A stretch of 64,000 nucleotides of DNA from Ashinkailepas kermadecensis. Taxonomy: Eukaryota > Arthropoda > Thecostraca > Neolepadidae. The notes beneath the pieces were generated by a model. That model had not been told where the DNA came from and did not search any database. It worked only from the letters and a program-made list of their open reading frames with translations. Positions 47,806-58,592 of this stretch are shown here, piece by piece. Numbering within the stretch: the stretch's first letter is position 1; each line of letters begins with the position of its first letter. The stretch is taken from positions 124,001-188,000 of the forward strand of contig JAOTOM010004358.1 of assembly GCA_034440615.1 (NCBI GenBank), read 5' to 3'. The translations under genes were made by a program, and so were the position numbers.

Positions 47806-47942
47806 CTGTAATAGGTGGCGATGTTAAATTTATATTGCGTTCCATTCTGGGCTGCTCAGGCAAATACCCCGCGATCTCCAGACGCAATTAAATAAGGTAT
47901 GGCTGACATGAGTCAAACACCAATCTAACTTGAATGTCGGTA

Positions 47943-48082
47943 TGGTGTTCGGCGCCTTATCGCAAGGTTGTGGGTTCGAACCACACAACCGGCTGTATTG
48001 GGGTTTCGCCCGCGAGCAATGCGCACGGGAGATTGGCGACGCTATGACCCAGCAGTCGGATGCGTCGTAAGGAAATCTGCAA
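47943..48082 (+). mobile_element. tRNA-derived SINE
   Basis: The head has CAAGGTTGTGGGTTCGAACC (B box), followed by GGAGATTGGCGACGCTATGA and the tail CAGTCGGATGCGTCGTAAGG. The A box is poorly preserved. Confidence 0.8.
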
Positions 48083-48957
48083 TCTTCAGGACTTGGCTGA
48101 TATGCTTGTTCAAGGGAATAGCCAAGGACGTTCTACCTGCATCCAAGCAATCCGAGCATCCCAACAACTTGTGAGCCACAGTTGAGTATTTGGGGGTGTT
48201 ATTCACACGTCGGTCTCCATGATTGACGTGGGTCGTTAGTTATTTGGGTTTTAGGGCGCTTCGACCAGACTTGATTATTCGCGCCCAATTGATGTGGGTC
48301 GTGAAGCGTGAGCGACGCGTGAAACGGAAGTGTTTTCACGTGTCGGTAAATCACACCACCGTGTTTCTTGGACCAAGTTTCCACACGCCAGCGAACAAAA
48401 ACATCCTGGTGTGCTGAAGAGGGAAGGCATAGCATGCTGAAGACGTGGCACTGGAACTGACACCCGCCTGGCGCCTAGGCAGCTTTAGCGTATTGCAACT
48501 TGGGGATAACGGCGGGTGTGTAAGGAAACTACCCGTTGCAGCACTCGCATGACTTCGTGGAGTATCTTGTCTTGGTTCAGATGTTCACGCCATGCTGCTG
48601 ACCAGGATACTGTCAGAAACATCGAGCATTGAGGAAGTTTCGGCGGTGTCGGACGCAGAGTACATCCTGCTGAATGAGTGCTGTATTGAGGCTCCTTCGC
48701 ACTCGCCAATTTCAGCATATCGTTTGCTCTATGCCATTACCATCCGGAGTAAAATGTGGGTATCATTAACACATCGGGAAAATGCAGACTTGATTATTTT
48801 CCCGTGCTGGACCATTTCAGCTTTCTGATGTCCAATGCCTTATTTGTGCGGAACATACCTTTCATTCCCATTTCCCGCGTACTGTGTGCTATTTCCTGGC
48901 CGCGCGGCCAGGTGTGTATGTGACGCGTGACGAGGAAAATAGTGAAGTGACGAGTGA
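48083..48957 (+). other. Unassigned; SINE tail on the minus strand at 48236
   Basis: GTTATTTGGGTTTTAGGGCG (48239-48258) is the reverse complement of the SINE tail type also seen at 42351. Otherwise nothing is recognised. Confidence 0.4.
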
Positions 48958-49640
48958 CGTAGAGTCGAGCCTCCCGCCGAGTCAAGGCCTCGCGTCGACT
49001 CGAGGTTCCCGCCGAGTCAAGACCTCGCGTCGACTCGAGTCTCCCACCTAGTCAAGACCTCGCGTCGACTCGAGTCTCCCACCTAGTCAAGGCCTCGCGT
49101 CGACTCGAGTCTCCCACCTAGTCAAGGCCTCGCGTCGACTCGAGGCTCCCGCCGAGTCAAGACCTCGCGTCGACTCGAGGTTCCCGCCGAGTCAAGACCT
49201 CGCGTCGACTCGAGTCTCCCACCTAGTCAAGGCCTCGCGTCGACTCGAGGTTCCCGCCGAGTCAAGACCTCGCGTCGACTCGAGGTTCCCGCCGAGTCAA
49301 GACCTCGCGTCGACTCGAGGTTCCCGCCGAGTCAAGACCTCGCGTCGACTCGAGGTTCCCGCCGAGTCAAGACCTCGCGTCGACTCGAGTCTCCCACCTA
49401 GTCAAGACCTCGCGTCGACTCGAGTCTCCCACCTAGTCAAGGCCTCGCGTCGACTCGAGGTTCCCGCCGAGTCAAGACCTCGCGTCGACTCGAGGTTCCC
49501 GCCGAGTCAAGACCTCGCGTCGACTCGAGTCTCCCACCTAGTCAAGACCTCGCGTCGACTCGAGTCTCCCACCGAGTCAAGACCTCGCGTCGACTCGAGT
49601 CTCCCACCGAGTCAAGACGGCGTCGACTCGAGTCTCCCCT
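48958..49640. repeat. 35-bp minisatellite, about 19 copies
   Basis: The unit contains CGTCGACTCGAGTCTCCC plus ACCTAGTCAAGACCTCG. Two versions (GTCTCCCACCTAG and GTTCCCGCCGAG) are interspersed. Every unit carries GTCGACTCGAG, an overlapping pair of palindromic hexamers. Confidence 0.95.
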
Positions 49641-49682
49641 CGTTTCCCCGTGCTGCGTGTTCCCGAAAAATTGCGCCTATCG

Positions 49683-49750
49683 GCAAATTGAGCCTGCCAG
49701 CCAAATTCAGCCTACCCCCCAAATTCAGCCTACCCGCCAAGTTGAGCCTT
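49683..49750. repeat. 18-bp repeat, 3-4 copies
   Basis: CCAAATTCAGCCTACCCN recurs with minor changes. Confidence 0.75.
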
Positions 49751-49787
49751 GTCGCTTGTGCGAAGCCGGAGTTGGTGTCGGTCGCAC

Positions 49788-50155
49788 TGAGTGGCTCCAG
49801 TTGGGTGGGTCACTGAGTGGCGCCAGTTGGGTGGGTCACTGAGTGGCGCCAGTTGGGTGGGTCACTGAGTGGTGCCAGTTGGGTGGGTCACTGAGTGGCG
49901 CCAGTTGGGTGGGTCACTGAGTGGTGCCAGTTGGGTGGGTCACTGAGTGGCGCCAGTTGGGTGGGTCACTGAGTGGTGCCAGTTGGGTGGGTCACTGAGT
50001 GGTGCCAGTTGGGTGGGTCATTGAGTGGCGCCAGTTGGGTTGGTCACTGAATGGTGCCAGATGGGTGGGTCACTGAGTGGTGCCAGTTGGGTGGGTCACT
50101 GAGTGGCGCCAGTTGGGTGGGTCACTGAGTGGCGCCAGCTGGGTGGGTCACTGAC
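49788..50155. repeat. 26-bp minisatellite, about 14 copies
   Basis: The unit is GGCGCCAGTTGGGTGGGTCA plus CTGAGT. GGCGCC and GGTGCC variants alternate. Confidence 0.95.
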
Positions 50156-50174
50156 TGCACACCGACAATCGGCG

Positions 50175-50870
50175 GTCAGCAAAGAACACCACAACATCCA
50201 GTAGTCGGCGGCCGTCTCCAATCTCTGGCGGAGAACACCACAACATCCAGTATTCGGCGACCGTCTCCAAGCTCTGGCGGAGAACACCACAACATCCAGT
50301 AGTCGGTGGCCGTCTCCAATCTCTGGCGGAGAACACCACAACATCCAGTAGTCGGTGGCAGTCTCCAATCTCTGGCGGAGAACACCACAACATCCAGTAG
50401 TCGGTGGCCGTCTCCAATCTCTGGCGGAGAACACCACAACATCCAGTAGTCGGCGACCGTCTCCAAGCTCTGGCGGAGAACACCACAACATCCAGTAGTC
50501 GGTGGCCGTCTCCAATCTCTGGCGGAGACCACCACAACATCCAGTAGTCGGTGGCAGTCTCCAATCTCTGGCGGAGAACACCACAACATCCAGTAGTCGG
50601 TGGCCGTCTCCAATCTCTGGCGGAGAACACCACAACATCCAGTAGTCGGTGGCCGTCTCCAATCTCTGGCGGAGAACACCACAACATCCAGTAGTCGGCG
50701 ACCGTCTCCAAGCTCTGGCGGAGAACACCACAACATCCAGTAGTCGGTGGCCGTCTCCAATCTCTGGCGGAGACCACCACAACATCCAGTAGTCGGTGGC
50801 AGTCTCCAATCTCTGGCGGAGAACACCACAACATCCAGTAGTCGGCGGCAGTCTCCAAGCTCTGACGCTG
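50175..50870. repeat. 49-bp minisatellite, 14 copies
   Basis: The unit contains CATCCAGTAGTCGGTGGCCG plus TCTCCAATCTCTGGCGGAGAACACCACAA in shorter words. The period is exactly 49 bp (for example 50246 to 50295). GTGGCC, GTGGCA and GCGACC variants appear. Confidence 0.95.
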
Positions 50871-51454
50871 CCCGTCCGATCTCATCTGGACTTCACCAAT
50901 CTATGGCCGATCGGTGGTACGCGACCTGTAGCGTGCAATTGTAAATGGTGACTTCATGGTGGTGGTAGCATCGGTTTTCCAGGGATTGGAGACGACTGCA
51001 ATGTTCCCCAACGTGGTTACCGGTATTTGGAGGTCACACTGTTGTCATATGGTATTACTCTGTTAAAAACGGCGAACGGATTGTCATGTTGCCCGTCGAT
51101 TGGTGTCGGTTTGAGCGGGACCGGTGCCGACGATTGGAGGCGGTGGCAGAGACTTGCGTTTTGGTGGGGTCGGCCAGCTGTCGTCCATCGGTGGGGGCGG
51201 GTGGGCGGCGAGTCGCGTGACCGGAGCACAGCCGGGTGCAGCGGCCGCCCAGCTCTGGCTGGCCACAGTGATGTCCACAGTGACACGCAGAGGCAGGCAG
51301 ACGGAGAGGGGAACACTCCGTCAGAGACACAGACGGCACCGTCTGTGGGAGGCTCAGACAGCCTGTGGAAGGCTCAGGCGGTCTGTAGGAGGATTGAGCG
51401 GTGTCGGGCAGTTAGTTGAGGCGCTCAGCGAGCCGGCGAGAGGCTGCCTGTGAG
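50871..51454 (+). other. Unassigned spen intron sequence
   Basis: No exon or repeat is recognised. Confidence 0.4.
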
Positions 51455-51690
51455 AGGATCAGACCGCCTGTGGGAACGTCTGTCCGCCTGTGGGAGGGTC
51501 ATACCTCCTGTGGGAACGTCTGTCCGCCTGTGGGAGGGTCATACCTCCTGTGGGAACGTCTGTCCGCCTGTGGGAGGGTCATACCTCCTGTGGGAACGTC
51601 TGTCCGCCTGTGAGAGGACCAGACCGCCTGTGGGAACGTCTGTCCGCCTGTGGGAGGGTCATACCTCCTGTGGGAAGTTAAGCTTGTCTG
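51455..51690. repeat. 40-bp minisatellite, 5-6 copies
   Basis: GTGGGAACGTCTGTCCGCCT alternates with GTGGGAGGGTCATACCTCCT, with some GTGAGAGGACCAGACC variants. Confidence 0.93.
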
Positions 51691-52439
51691 TTAGTCGTTC
51701 CGCTGTTTCAGAGCCCGTCTGATGCACTGCTGAATTTGGACGCGCCACACTGGTCGGGTGTTCTGAAGTGGGAAAATGTGCTGGGTGGGATTTGCTGTCT
51801 GCCGGATTGTGTATATTGGCAGTCTTCGATGTTTGCCTGGCCTGTCCTTTCATCCCCGTCACGGACCGATTGTTGCATTGGAGGAGGACGGGGTAGGAAG
51901 ACTAGCCTGTTGGTTCAGAATTGCGTTAAAAGAACTAACGCTAATTTGTATTCGAACCGAAGGCAATCAGGCGAGGTTTGGTTAGAATAGCATTCGATCC
52001 ATTTGAACTGGGATCTTTGGTCCTTTTCATCTGACTTCAGCTTCGATACAATGACATGGACCCAAAACGTCTGATTTTGCCGCATGTCAACCACATTTTG
52101 TGACGTGTGTAATTTTAAAGCGCGTGTTCAGTGCAGAGTTTGCAACCATAGAACGTGCCAAGCAAGGTTTCTTCCCCTTCATCCATTGCAATCAGGTTTC
52201 CGTATTGAACGAATCAGAAATTCAGAAATATATAACGTTTCCACTTTTCAACAGGTAAGCTGAGGAAGGAAGAGGGTTCGTGCCCATGTAACAAACGTTT
52301 ATTGCGGCACTGGCTGCAAAAGAGCATGGGGATGCTGAAAGTGTCTTGTCACTTCGCAGGTCGCAGTCATGATTGTAAAAATATTAGTTTGAATCGCTGT
52401 TGCGTCACAAGACTTCGAAAACGCATGCAATGTTGTTGT
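51691..52439 (+). other. Unassigned spen intron sequence
   Basis: Nothing is recognised. Confidence 0.4.
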
Positions 52440-54480
52440 GTTTGACCAGCCTGCCACCTTGAGGTGATATCGGCTGTTTACGGTTGAAGAGAAGTCTAGT
52501 TGAGAGGTCGTGGTCCGGGCGGTGCCGGAGTAGAGTGGAGGTGGGGGTCGGGTCATCGCCGTTGTTCTGAACATTTCATGAACATATACATATATACATT
52601 ATACACTGCTTTGGGCCTTTTTTGCATTGTTAATTTTTTTCTCGTTTTGGCCTGTTGTCATGTTTTCGTCTTTCGTTTATTTTATTTTATTTTATTTTAT
52701 TTTATTTTCGGTCAGTTTTGTATTTAAATTGTTACATGTCATGGGTAGAGCAGGGAGAGACTAGGTGGAGGGAGTCGTTAGGATGTTGTTCAGTGTCTGG
52801 AGGTTTTGGCACGGGTGTGTAGTTTGTTGTTGGTAGAGTTGGTGTTTGGTTTGTTGTTTGCTAGTGTTGTAGGTGCATGGGTAATGGCAGAGGTGTTGTC
52901 TGTATCTGTGAGTGTTTCGGATTGGAAGCGTAGGTTTTTGCGTACTGCGTGTGGTGTTAGTGATGGTTCTGATGGACCTGGTGCTGGTGATGGTTTGCGT
53001 GTTCCGCGATGTGGTATTGGGGGTGGTGCCTGTGTTGAGTGGGTGGGTGAGTAGTGTCGATGTTTGTTTTGTTTTGGTGCTTGTGCGGTGTTTTGTGTTT
53101 TAAGTTATGGCCTGATTATGATTGCTGGGTCTGTCTGAGTTGCTTTGGTAGGTGGTGTAGTTGTATGAGTTGTTTGTGTTTGTGTATATCGCGTGGACGT
53201 CTTGTGGTGGTGTGTGGGCTGCGTCGGCTGTTGGTCGTTGGCCCACGACTTTGCCCGCGGCAGGGCCCAGCCCTCTAGGTGGACAAGACGGAGAATTTCC
53301 TTCTCCCTTGTCCACCGAGGGCAGGCCCTGTCCCGGGAGGCGTGGTCTCTGCCGCAACCGAAGCAGCGTCGTGTGCCGTTCGTGCATGTGTTTGTGTCGT
53401 GTGGTGCGGCACAGTTTGCGCAAGTGGGTGTTGTGTCGTGCCCCCCCCCCTCGAGTGTCCATAGCGTTGGCAAAACAGAGAACGTCGAGAGAGGGGTGCT
53501 CGTGGCGTGACCTTGTACCTAATGTAGCCGGGTTTAACGTGTGTGGGTGGTTGTCTGGTGTTGAAAGTCAGTATGAGAGTGTGTGTCTCGTTTGTGTGCT
53601 GGGGTGGGTGGCCTGCAGACGGAGAAGTTCCCCTGGCTCTCAAACCTGAGAGCCAGTTCCTCCGTCATCCAGGCCACCTCCCGTGCGTATATGGTGCCCT
53701 GTGAAGTGTTCAGGTGTGCGGCTGGTGTTATGGTGATTGGTATGTCAGTAATGTCTGCGATGTGTGTCAGTATGTCTGCTTCGTCGGAGTTATATGTCTG
53801 AATGAGAAGCGCCCCTGATCGTATTTGGCGTGCGTGTAGGGGCTTTCGTGTCCGACGGGTGATCCTCTTCCACCGTCTAGGGGTCAAGGGAGCCCATGGG
53901 CTCCCCATCATTCCGGCGGCAGAGGAAGAAGTCACCCGTCGGGGTGTTGGGCGTGGTGTCTGTGTTCATGTTCGGTGAATGTAGGGTCGTGGGTTTGGCG
54001 TTGGGGTTGGAAGAGAAAGGTGCACACTTTTTACAAATATCGACGGCGGGGTGGGAGGGGCAGCGGCACCGCCGGACCAACCTGAAGTGGAGTATTGTAG
54101 AGTTTAGTTGTAGAGCTGAGCTAGAAGTTCGTGGTGTAGAAGTAGGCGAGTTGGTGGCAGGCTTGTCGGGCGATTTGCGGTCGGTTGGGTTGGACGGCCA
54201 AAGTGGCGTCGGTGCGTCTTCTCAGATTGTGCCTTCAAGGCTGCAGCCGCACATATGGCCTTCTTGCTGCAGTGTAGCGGCTGGCTGGCTGTAGGTGAGC
54301 AGCCTGACGGTGCCTCCCCAGGTGGAGTCTGAGGCTTCCGATGATGGCGTCGGATCTGCCAAAGCGTCCAGCGTAGTTTCAGACTTGAGTCTGCAGTGTT
54401 GGTTTCTGCGTTTTCATTATCGGTTGTTGAGAGTTTTGATGCTCGGTCTTGATCTGATGACCTGAACGCATGCAAGCGCA
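52440..54480 (-). mobile_element. Gag-only retroelement, copy 2 (uninterrupted)
   Basis: On the minus strand an ORF1/gag-like region (about 54080-53100) is followed by a 3' untranslated region. The 3' end is marked on the plus strand by GACCAGCCTGCCACC then GGTGATATCGGCTGTTTA, with an ACAACAACA-type tail at 52430-52440. It shares gag, 3' region and tail with copy 1. No endonuclease or reverse transcriptase is present in either copy, so the family looks non-autonomous. The 5' limit near 54480 is a guess. Confidence 0.78.
53100..54080 (-). pseudogene. Retroelement ORF1 with CCHC zinc knuckle, frameshifted
   Basis: The pieces in order are: an N-terminal segment (ADILTHIADITDIPITITPA and SQGTIYAREV); HSHTDFQHQTTTHTRKPGYI (the usual FNTxxxPxxVKxGYxR region of jockey-type ORF1); LFCQRYGHSR (first knuckle); and CFGCGRDHASRDRACPRW (a CX2CX4HX5C-type knuckle) leading to REKEILRLVHLEGWALPRA. 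Several frame changes are needed to read it through, so it is not functional. It would have been an RNA-binding gag-like protein. It preserves the unoccupied target site of the transposon in copy 1 at 53329-53331. Confidence 0.78.
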
Positions 54481-54777
54481 GAGTGGCATGCTATTCCTCA
54501 GACTATGATGCCTACGCACGAATATGATGACCATGATAGCCCGCGCACCCCTGCACTTCTGAAGACCGCCTGGCCGTCGTGAGATGCGCTGTGCGTCGAT
54601 GTGTTACATTGATGGCACACCCGAGTCTCCAGAGCGCGTGCTGCGTCGTAGTTGTGCAGGTCGTCGCCTGGACGCCTAAGCTTCCTGCGTGGTTTACAAT
54701 TAGGAGCAGTTACATCTGCTGCGCCTTGGCGTCTCGTGAGGCTGGCAGGGCACTGCCAGCCGGCTGTCGGCCTCTGA
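54481..54777 (+). other. Unassigned spen intron sequence
   Basis: Nothing is recognised. Confidence 0.4.
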
Positions 54778-54890
54778 GACAGACGGCGGCGCGGTCATGC
54801 TCCCTGAGACAGTCGGTGGCGCGGCCATCCTCCCTGAGACAGCCGGCGGCGCGGCCATCATCTCCGGAGACAGCCGGCGACGCGCCCAGC
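54778..54890. repeat. 31-bp minisatellite, 4 copies
   Basis: CTGAGACAGCCGGCGGCGCG plus GCCATCCTCCC is repeated four times with substitutions. Confidence 0.85.
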
Positions 54891-54949
54891 TGTGGCGGCG
54901 GCACCGGCAGTCGGACAGTGTTTCTCTGTCATTGTGAGCTGCATTGTGT

Positions 54950-55060
54950 GTGCAGTCGGCTGAGCAACCGATAACCGGAAGGTCGCCGGTTCGATCCTCG
55001 GCGCAGGGAACTTTGGCCTGCTGTGATTTATTGAGCCAGCGAGAACACGGCCAGTGTGAC
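54950..55060 (+). mobile_element. Possible tRNA-like SINE of another type
   Basis: AACCGATAACCGGAAGGTCGCCGGTTCGATCCTCGGCG resembles the anticodon-T-arm half of a tRNA with a B box GGTTCGATCC. The rest differs from the other SINEs here. There is no A box at the right distance. Confidence 0.45.
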
Positions 55061-55161
55061 CCTACGTGCGGTCTAGTTGGGTAATTTGTCATGGTGTGAC
55101 TGGCGGATTTCGCCGACAATACTGATTTATCTCACCGTTGTCGTCCTGCCGCTCGTTTCAG

Positions 55162-55384
55162 ATACGTCTCTGAAGGACGGCCTGTTCCACGAGTACAAGA
55201 AGCACGGCAAGGTGACGACGGTGAAGATTATCGGCCAGGGTGCCGAGCGCTACGCCATCGTGTGCTTCAAGAAGCCGGAGGACGCCGACAAGGCGCTCAA
55301 CGTGTCGCACGACAAGAGCTTCTTCGGCAGCAAGATCGAGGTGGCACTCTACGATGGCTTCGAGGTGGACGACTCGGACCACAG
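55162..55384 (+). CDS. spen: spen exon: body of RRM2
   Basis: The acceptor GCTCGTTTCAG and donor ACCACAG|GTGAGC bound 223 bp. The exon encodes DTSLKDGLFHEYKKHGKVTT, then the RNP1 strand within ERYAIVCFKKPED, and ends KIEVALYDGFEVDDSDHR. The DTSLKDGLFHEYKKHGKVT wording is the hallmark of SPEN RRM2. The first two bases complete the GAT codon from 41035. The last two (AG) are completed by G at 56213. The intron before it is about 14.1 kb and holds the CTG tract, a SINE and the gag-only element. Confidence 0.96.
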
Positions 55385-56212
55385 GTGAGCCGACCGTGAC
55401 GTTACGCGGTGGCCGACCTGACGAGCCGGCTGTGTGGTGATGCACTTGATTCGGGGATCTGGCGGGTCGTCGGGCGACAATTCACGCCGCATGCAGTTTG
55501 TTGGTCTGTTGCTGTTGGTGAAGGCCGGCTTCTCCGATCAGCGTAAATGAGAGCTAGATAACCACGTGCACTTCATGCGCCCTTAAACCCAAATAATCAA
55601 CCAATGAATCACAGCGCAAAATGAATATTTCCTCAGACCTGAGTTGGTTACTGCATCCCAGCCATGTTACCAATGTTCGCTTATCATTTGCGTTTTGTTG
55701 GATTTTTGCTCTTCTTTCTTGTTTTACGGACATTCGTCTCTGCTTATGTAGACACTCGTAGCATATTGAGTTCACCATGTTTTAAGAAATGAATATTTTA
55801 AGGAAAAAAACATTTTCCAAACATCTTGTGTTGACTTGTGCCCAAAATAGCTATAGGCACTAAATGATCACGGCGTCCACGAGCCGAAAGCCAAACAGCT
55901 AACCAACTAATCTGAGAGTTGTCCTTGTGGCGTGGTTGGGCGTTGTGTAGAATGGCGCGAGCCTGGGTCGACTCCGGTCAAAAATGGCCGGACACAGTGA
56001 ACGCCAGCAACACAGTCAATGGCGCGCCGTCCTTACAGTTGTATCACACGGGCGACGTCTTAATGACCAGTGTTGGCGCATTGTCAACTGCCTCGACACA
56101 ATGCACTATTAATCGACTCATTTGAGCGTGACATTGTGTCTGGCGGTGAGCGGTGCCGCTTGTCAGCGCTTAGCCCCGGCCTGACACTGACGAGCCATTG
56201 TCTGTGCCGCAG
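55385..56212 (+). other. spen intron (828 bp) with SINE tail remnants
   Basis: ATGCGCCCTTAAACCCAAAT (about 55576-55595) matches the SINE tail type. GAAAGCCAAACAGCTAACCA near 55883 may be another. The intron ends in TCTGTGCCGCAG. Confidence 0.7.
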
Positions 56213-56351
56213 GCTGTTCTCGCGTCAGTACGAGACCGAGCTGGACGAGTACCATCCAAAGGCTACGCGCACTCTGTTCATCGGCAACCTCGACAAGGAC
56301 GTCAAGCAGACCGAGCTGAGGAAGGCGTTTGAGAAGTTCGGCGAGATCATC
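56213..56351 (+). CDS. spen: spen exon: first half of RRM3
   Basis: The acceptor TGTGCCGCAG and donor ATC|GTGAGT bound 139 bp. The exon encodes FSRQYETELDEYHPKATRTL, then FIGNLDKDVKQTELRKAFEK and FGEII. LFIGNL is the RNP2 strand, and the ELDEYHPKATRTLFIGNL linker-RRM3 wording is diagnostic of SPEN-family proteins. It ends in phase 0, joining GEII to EVDIKK of the next exon. Confidence 0.96.
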
Positions 56352-57446
56352 GTGAGTGTCATCGGTGTGCGACGCGATTTCCAATAAAAGGCGCACTCCG
56401 CGTCCGGAGTCGGCGGTAATGAAACCGTCCGAGCGGCTCGAGCGGCTCGAGTGGTGCGGGGGCTCGTCAGCCGGCCAGCCGGCGCTCATTAAAACCGAGA
56501 ATGCGCCCCGATGGTGCCAGAGCATTGGCGCGCGTGCCTGGTTGTGCCGTCGGCGGCGGGCGGCGCGCCGGTGACGTGACGTGACGCTGACGGACGGCCG
56601 AGCGGCGCCGTATTTCAGTGGCGGTGCGCGTGCCGCGGCCGGGCCTGTCACGTCAGGCGCGGCCGACGTCTGCTGAGGCTCGCCCGGCCCGCTCACTGAC
56701 TACCCACCTGACGCAATCTTCGCCGAGCCGCGTCTCGCGTCTCGCTGTGCGAGGCGGCCGTCTGTCTGGCTGAGCTCGCTCCGCACCACCAGGAGAGGAC
56801 CGGCTGTTAAAGACGGCAGATGCGTATGTGTTCACTGTTCAGCCGCGTCTCGGACGCCGTCTCGTCCTAGCCCGGCCCCGCAAATTATAAACAAGTCGGC
56901 CGGTATGAGCCAGACAGGATAGTCCTGTGCTTGTCAGCAGGTGCTTTTATCTGAATGTACTGCACGCGTTCGGCGTAGTCATCGCACCCCGGTCTGTAAT
57001 GACCCCTGAAGGTCAGCGCAAATGTCAGCCGGCGACCTTTCGGTGTGCTGTTGGTGGCGGTCGGTGGCATTGTGTCTACATTTATAATTATTGGTGGAAA
57101 ATGGTACGTAACAATAGAAGTGTGTCAGCATGGGAATGTCAGAAATTTGGTTTTATTTGCATCTTCGACGGTGCATAACATTTTCATCCTAGAAGTGTTA
57201 ACGTAAAATGCGGACGGCATGAATTCGTTCCAGTTGCATAGTTGTGCAGTTCTGCTTGACATTACACGGACATGAAAAGGTACCATATAATGTTGTGCAA
57301 GTAGTAGCCATAAATTTCCAAATCTTGGTTGCATATTTGGCGCCAGGACCAGAATGTGTTTTCACATCAAACGCTGAACTGAACACTAATCTGGACACGG
57401 TGGTCGGTGGCGGTCGCCGGTCTCACCGGACACTGGCCGGTTTCAG
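56352..57446 (+). other. spen intron (1095 bp)
   Basis: GC-rich at its start, then average. It ends in GGCCGGTTTCAG. No repeats are recognised. Confidence 0.8.
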
Positions 57447-57566
57447 GAGGTGGACATCAAGAAGCAGCAGTCCACCACGCCGTACGCCTTCCTGCAGTTC
57501 TGCGACATCGAGTCGGTGGTGAAAGCCATGCGGGCCATGGACGGCGAGCATCTGGCCGGCAATGCG
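57447..57566 (+). CDS. spen: spen exon: second half of RRM3 (gene continues beyond window)
   Basis: The acceptor CCGGTTTCAG and donor AATGCG|GTACGT bound 120 bp. The exon encodes EVDIKKQQSTTPYAFLQFCD, then IESVVKAMRAMDGEHLAGNA. YAFLQFCD is the RNP1 strand and KAMRAMDGEHL is the last helix of RRM3. The final strand of RRM3 (the usual LGFGK segment), RRM4, the long central region and the C-terminal SPOC domain are not in the window, so the next intron is at least 6.4 kb. Confidence 0.95.
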
Positions 57567-57654
57567 GTACGTCCGAACGCCGGCCGGCCACCGCTTCGGC
57601 TGGTGCTCCCTCCTGATAGTTAAAACTGCGCTTCCGCCATCACCCGTTCACACA

Positions 57655-57855
57655 TTTCCTCGTCCGGATCGAGCGTCGTTTCTCTGCCTTGTCCCCCACA
57701 TCTGTATCTTCCCGTCCGGATCGATCGTCGTTGTTTCTCTGCCTTGTCCCCCACATCTGTATCTTCCCGTCCGGATTGATCGTCGTTGTTTCTCTGCCTT
57801 GCCCCCCCCCCCCACCTTTGTCCCCCACATCTTTGTCCCCCACATCTTTATCTTC
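57655..57855. repeat. ~53-bp tandem repeat, 3 copies
   Basis: CGTCCGGATCGATCGTCGTT and CTGCCTTGTCCCCCACATCT recur three times at 52-55-bp spacing, followed by shorter CCCCCACATCTTTGT repeats. Confidence 0.82.
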
Positions 57856-58379
57856 CCGTTTCATTTGCACCAGTTGTCCTCGTCGCGTTCGGTTCGTTAC
57901 ATCGTGGTCTCCTCAGTTTTCAATTTTCTCGCTTCACGCTTCTCCGCCGTCTTACCTCTCGGGCAGTGTTATTTACACCTCGCTTCCCTCATTTATTCCG
58001 TTTGCTCTTTCTCTCTTCTCGACATTCTCACTGCCTCCGTCCTCTTTCCGTTCCTCGCCGCCAGCCCTCTTCAACATTTCCTCCCACTCTCACATCTCCA
58101 GTCCTATTCTATCCTCTGTGCTCACGCCCTGTCCTCTGCGGGCCGGTGTCAGCACGGCGTCAGCCGGCCGGCTGGGGCCGAGGTCGTGTCGCCGGCTGTG
58201 ACCGTGTCGTGTCTGGGGCGGAGCCGCCGCTGCCGGCCGGCCCGCACTGATTGGAGCCGCCGCACGTGCCCTCGAGGCGGCGCGCTAATGACCAGTGGCC
58301 GCCGGCCGGCCAGCCCTCGTCGCTGGTCGTCCATCGGCCGGCTGACTTGTGCTGCCGTGCCACCGTCCCCGGCGATATC
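57856..58379 (+). other. spen intron, pyrimidine-rich then GC-rich
   Basis: Nothing is recognised beyond strong C/T bias. Confidence 0.4.
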
Positions 58380-58592
58380 TTCTCATCTCATCCCATCCCA
58401 TCCCATGCCATCCCATGCCATCCCATGCCATGCCATGCCATCCCATCCCATCCCATCCCATCCCATCCCATCCCATCCCATCCCATCCCATCCCATCCCA
58501 TCCCATCTCATCCCATCCCATCCCATCCCATCCCATCCCATCCCCATCCCATCCCATCCCCATCCCATCCCATCCCATCCCATCCCATCCCG
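58380..58592. repeat. (TCCCA)n pentanucleotide array
   Basis: About 40 CATCC units, with TGCCA and TCTCA variants at the left and three CATCCC slips at the right. Confidence 0.96.

Noticed and set aside
48958..50870. CRISPR-like array of regularly spaced repeats
   Set aside because: The units are contiguous tandem repeats without unique spacers, and the window is eukaryotic.
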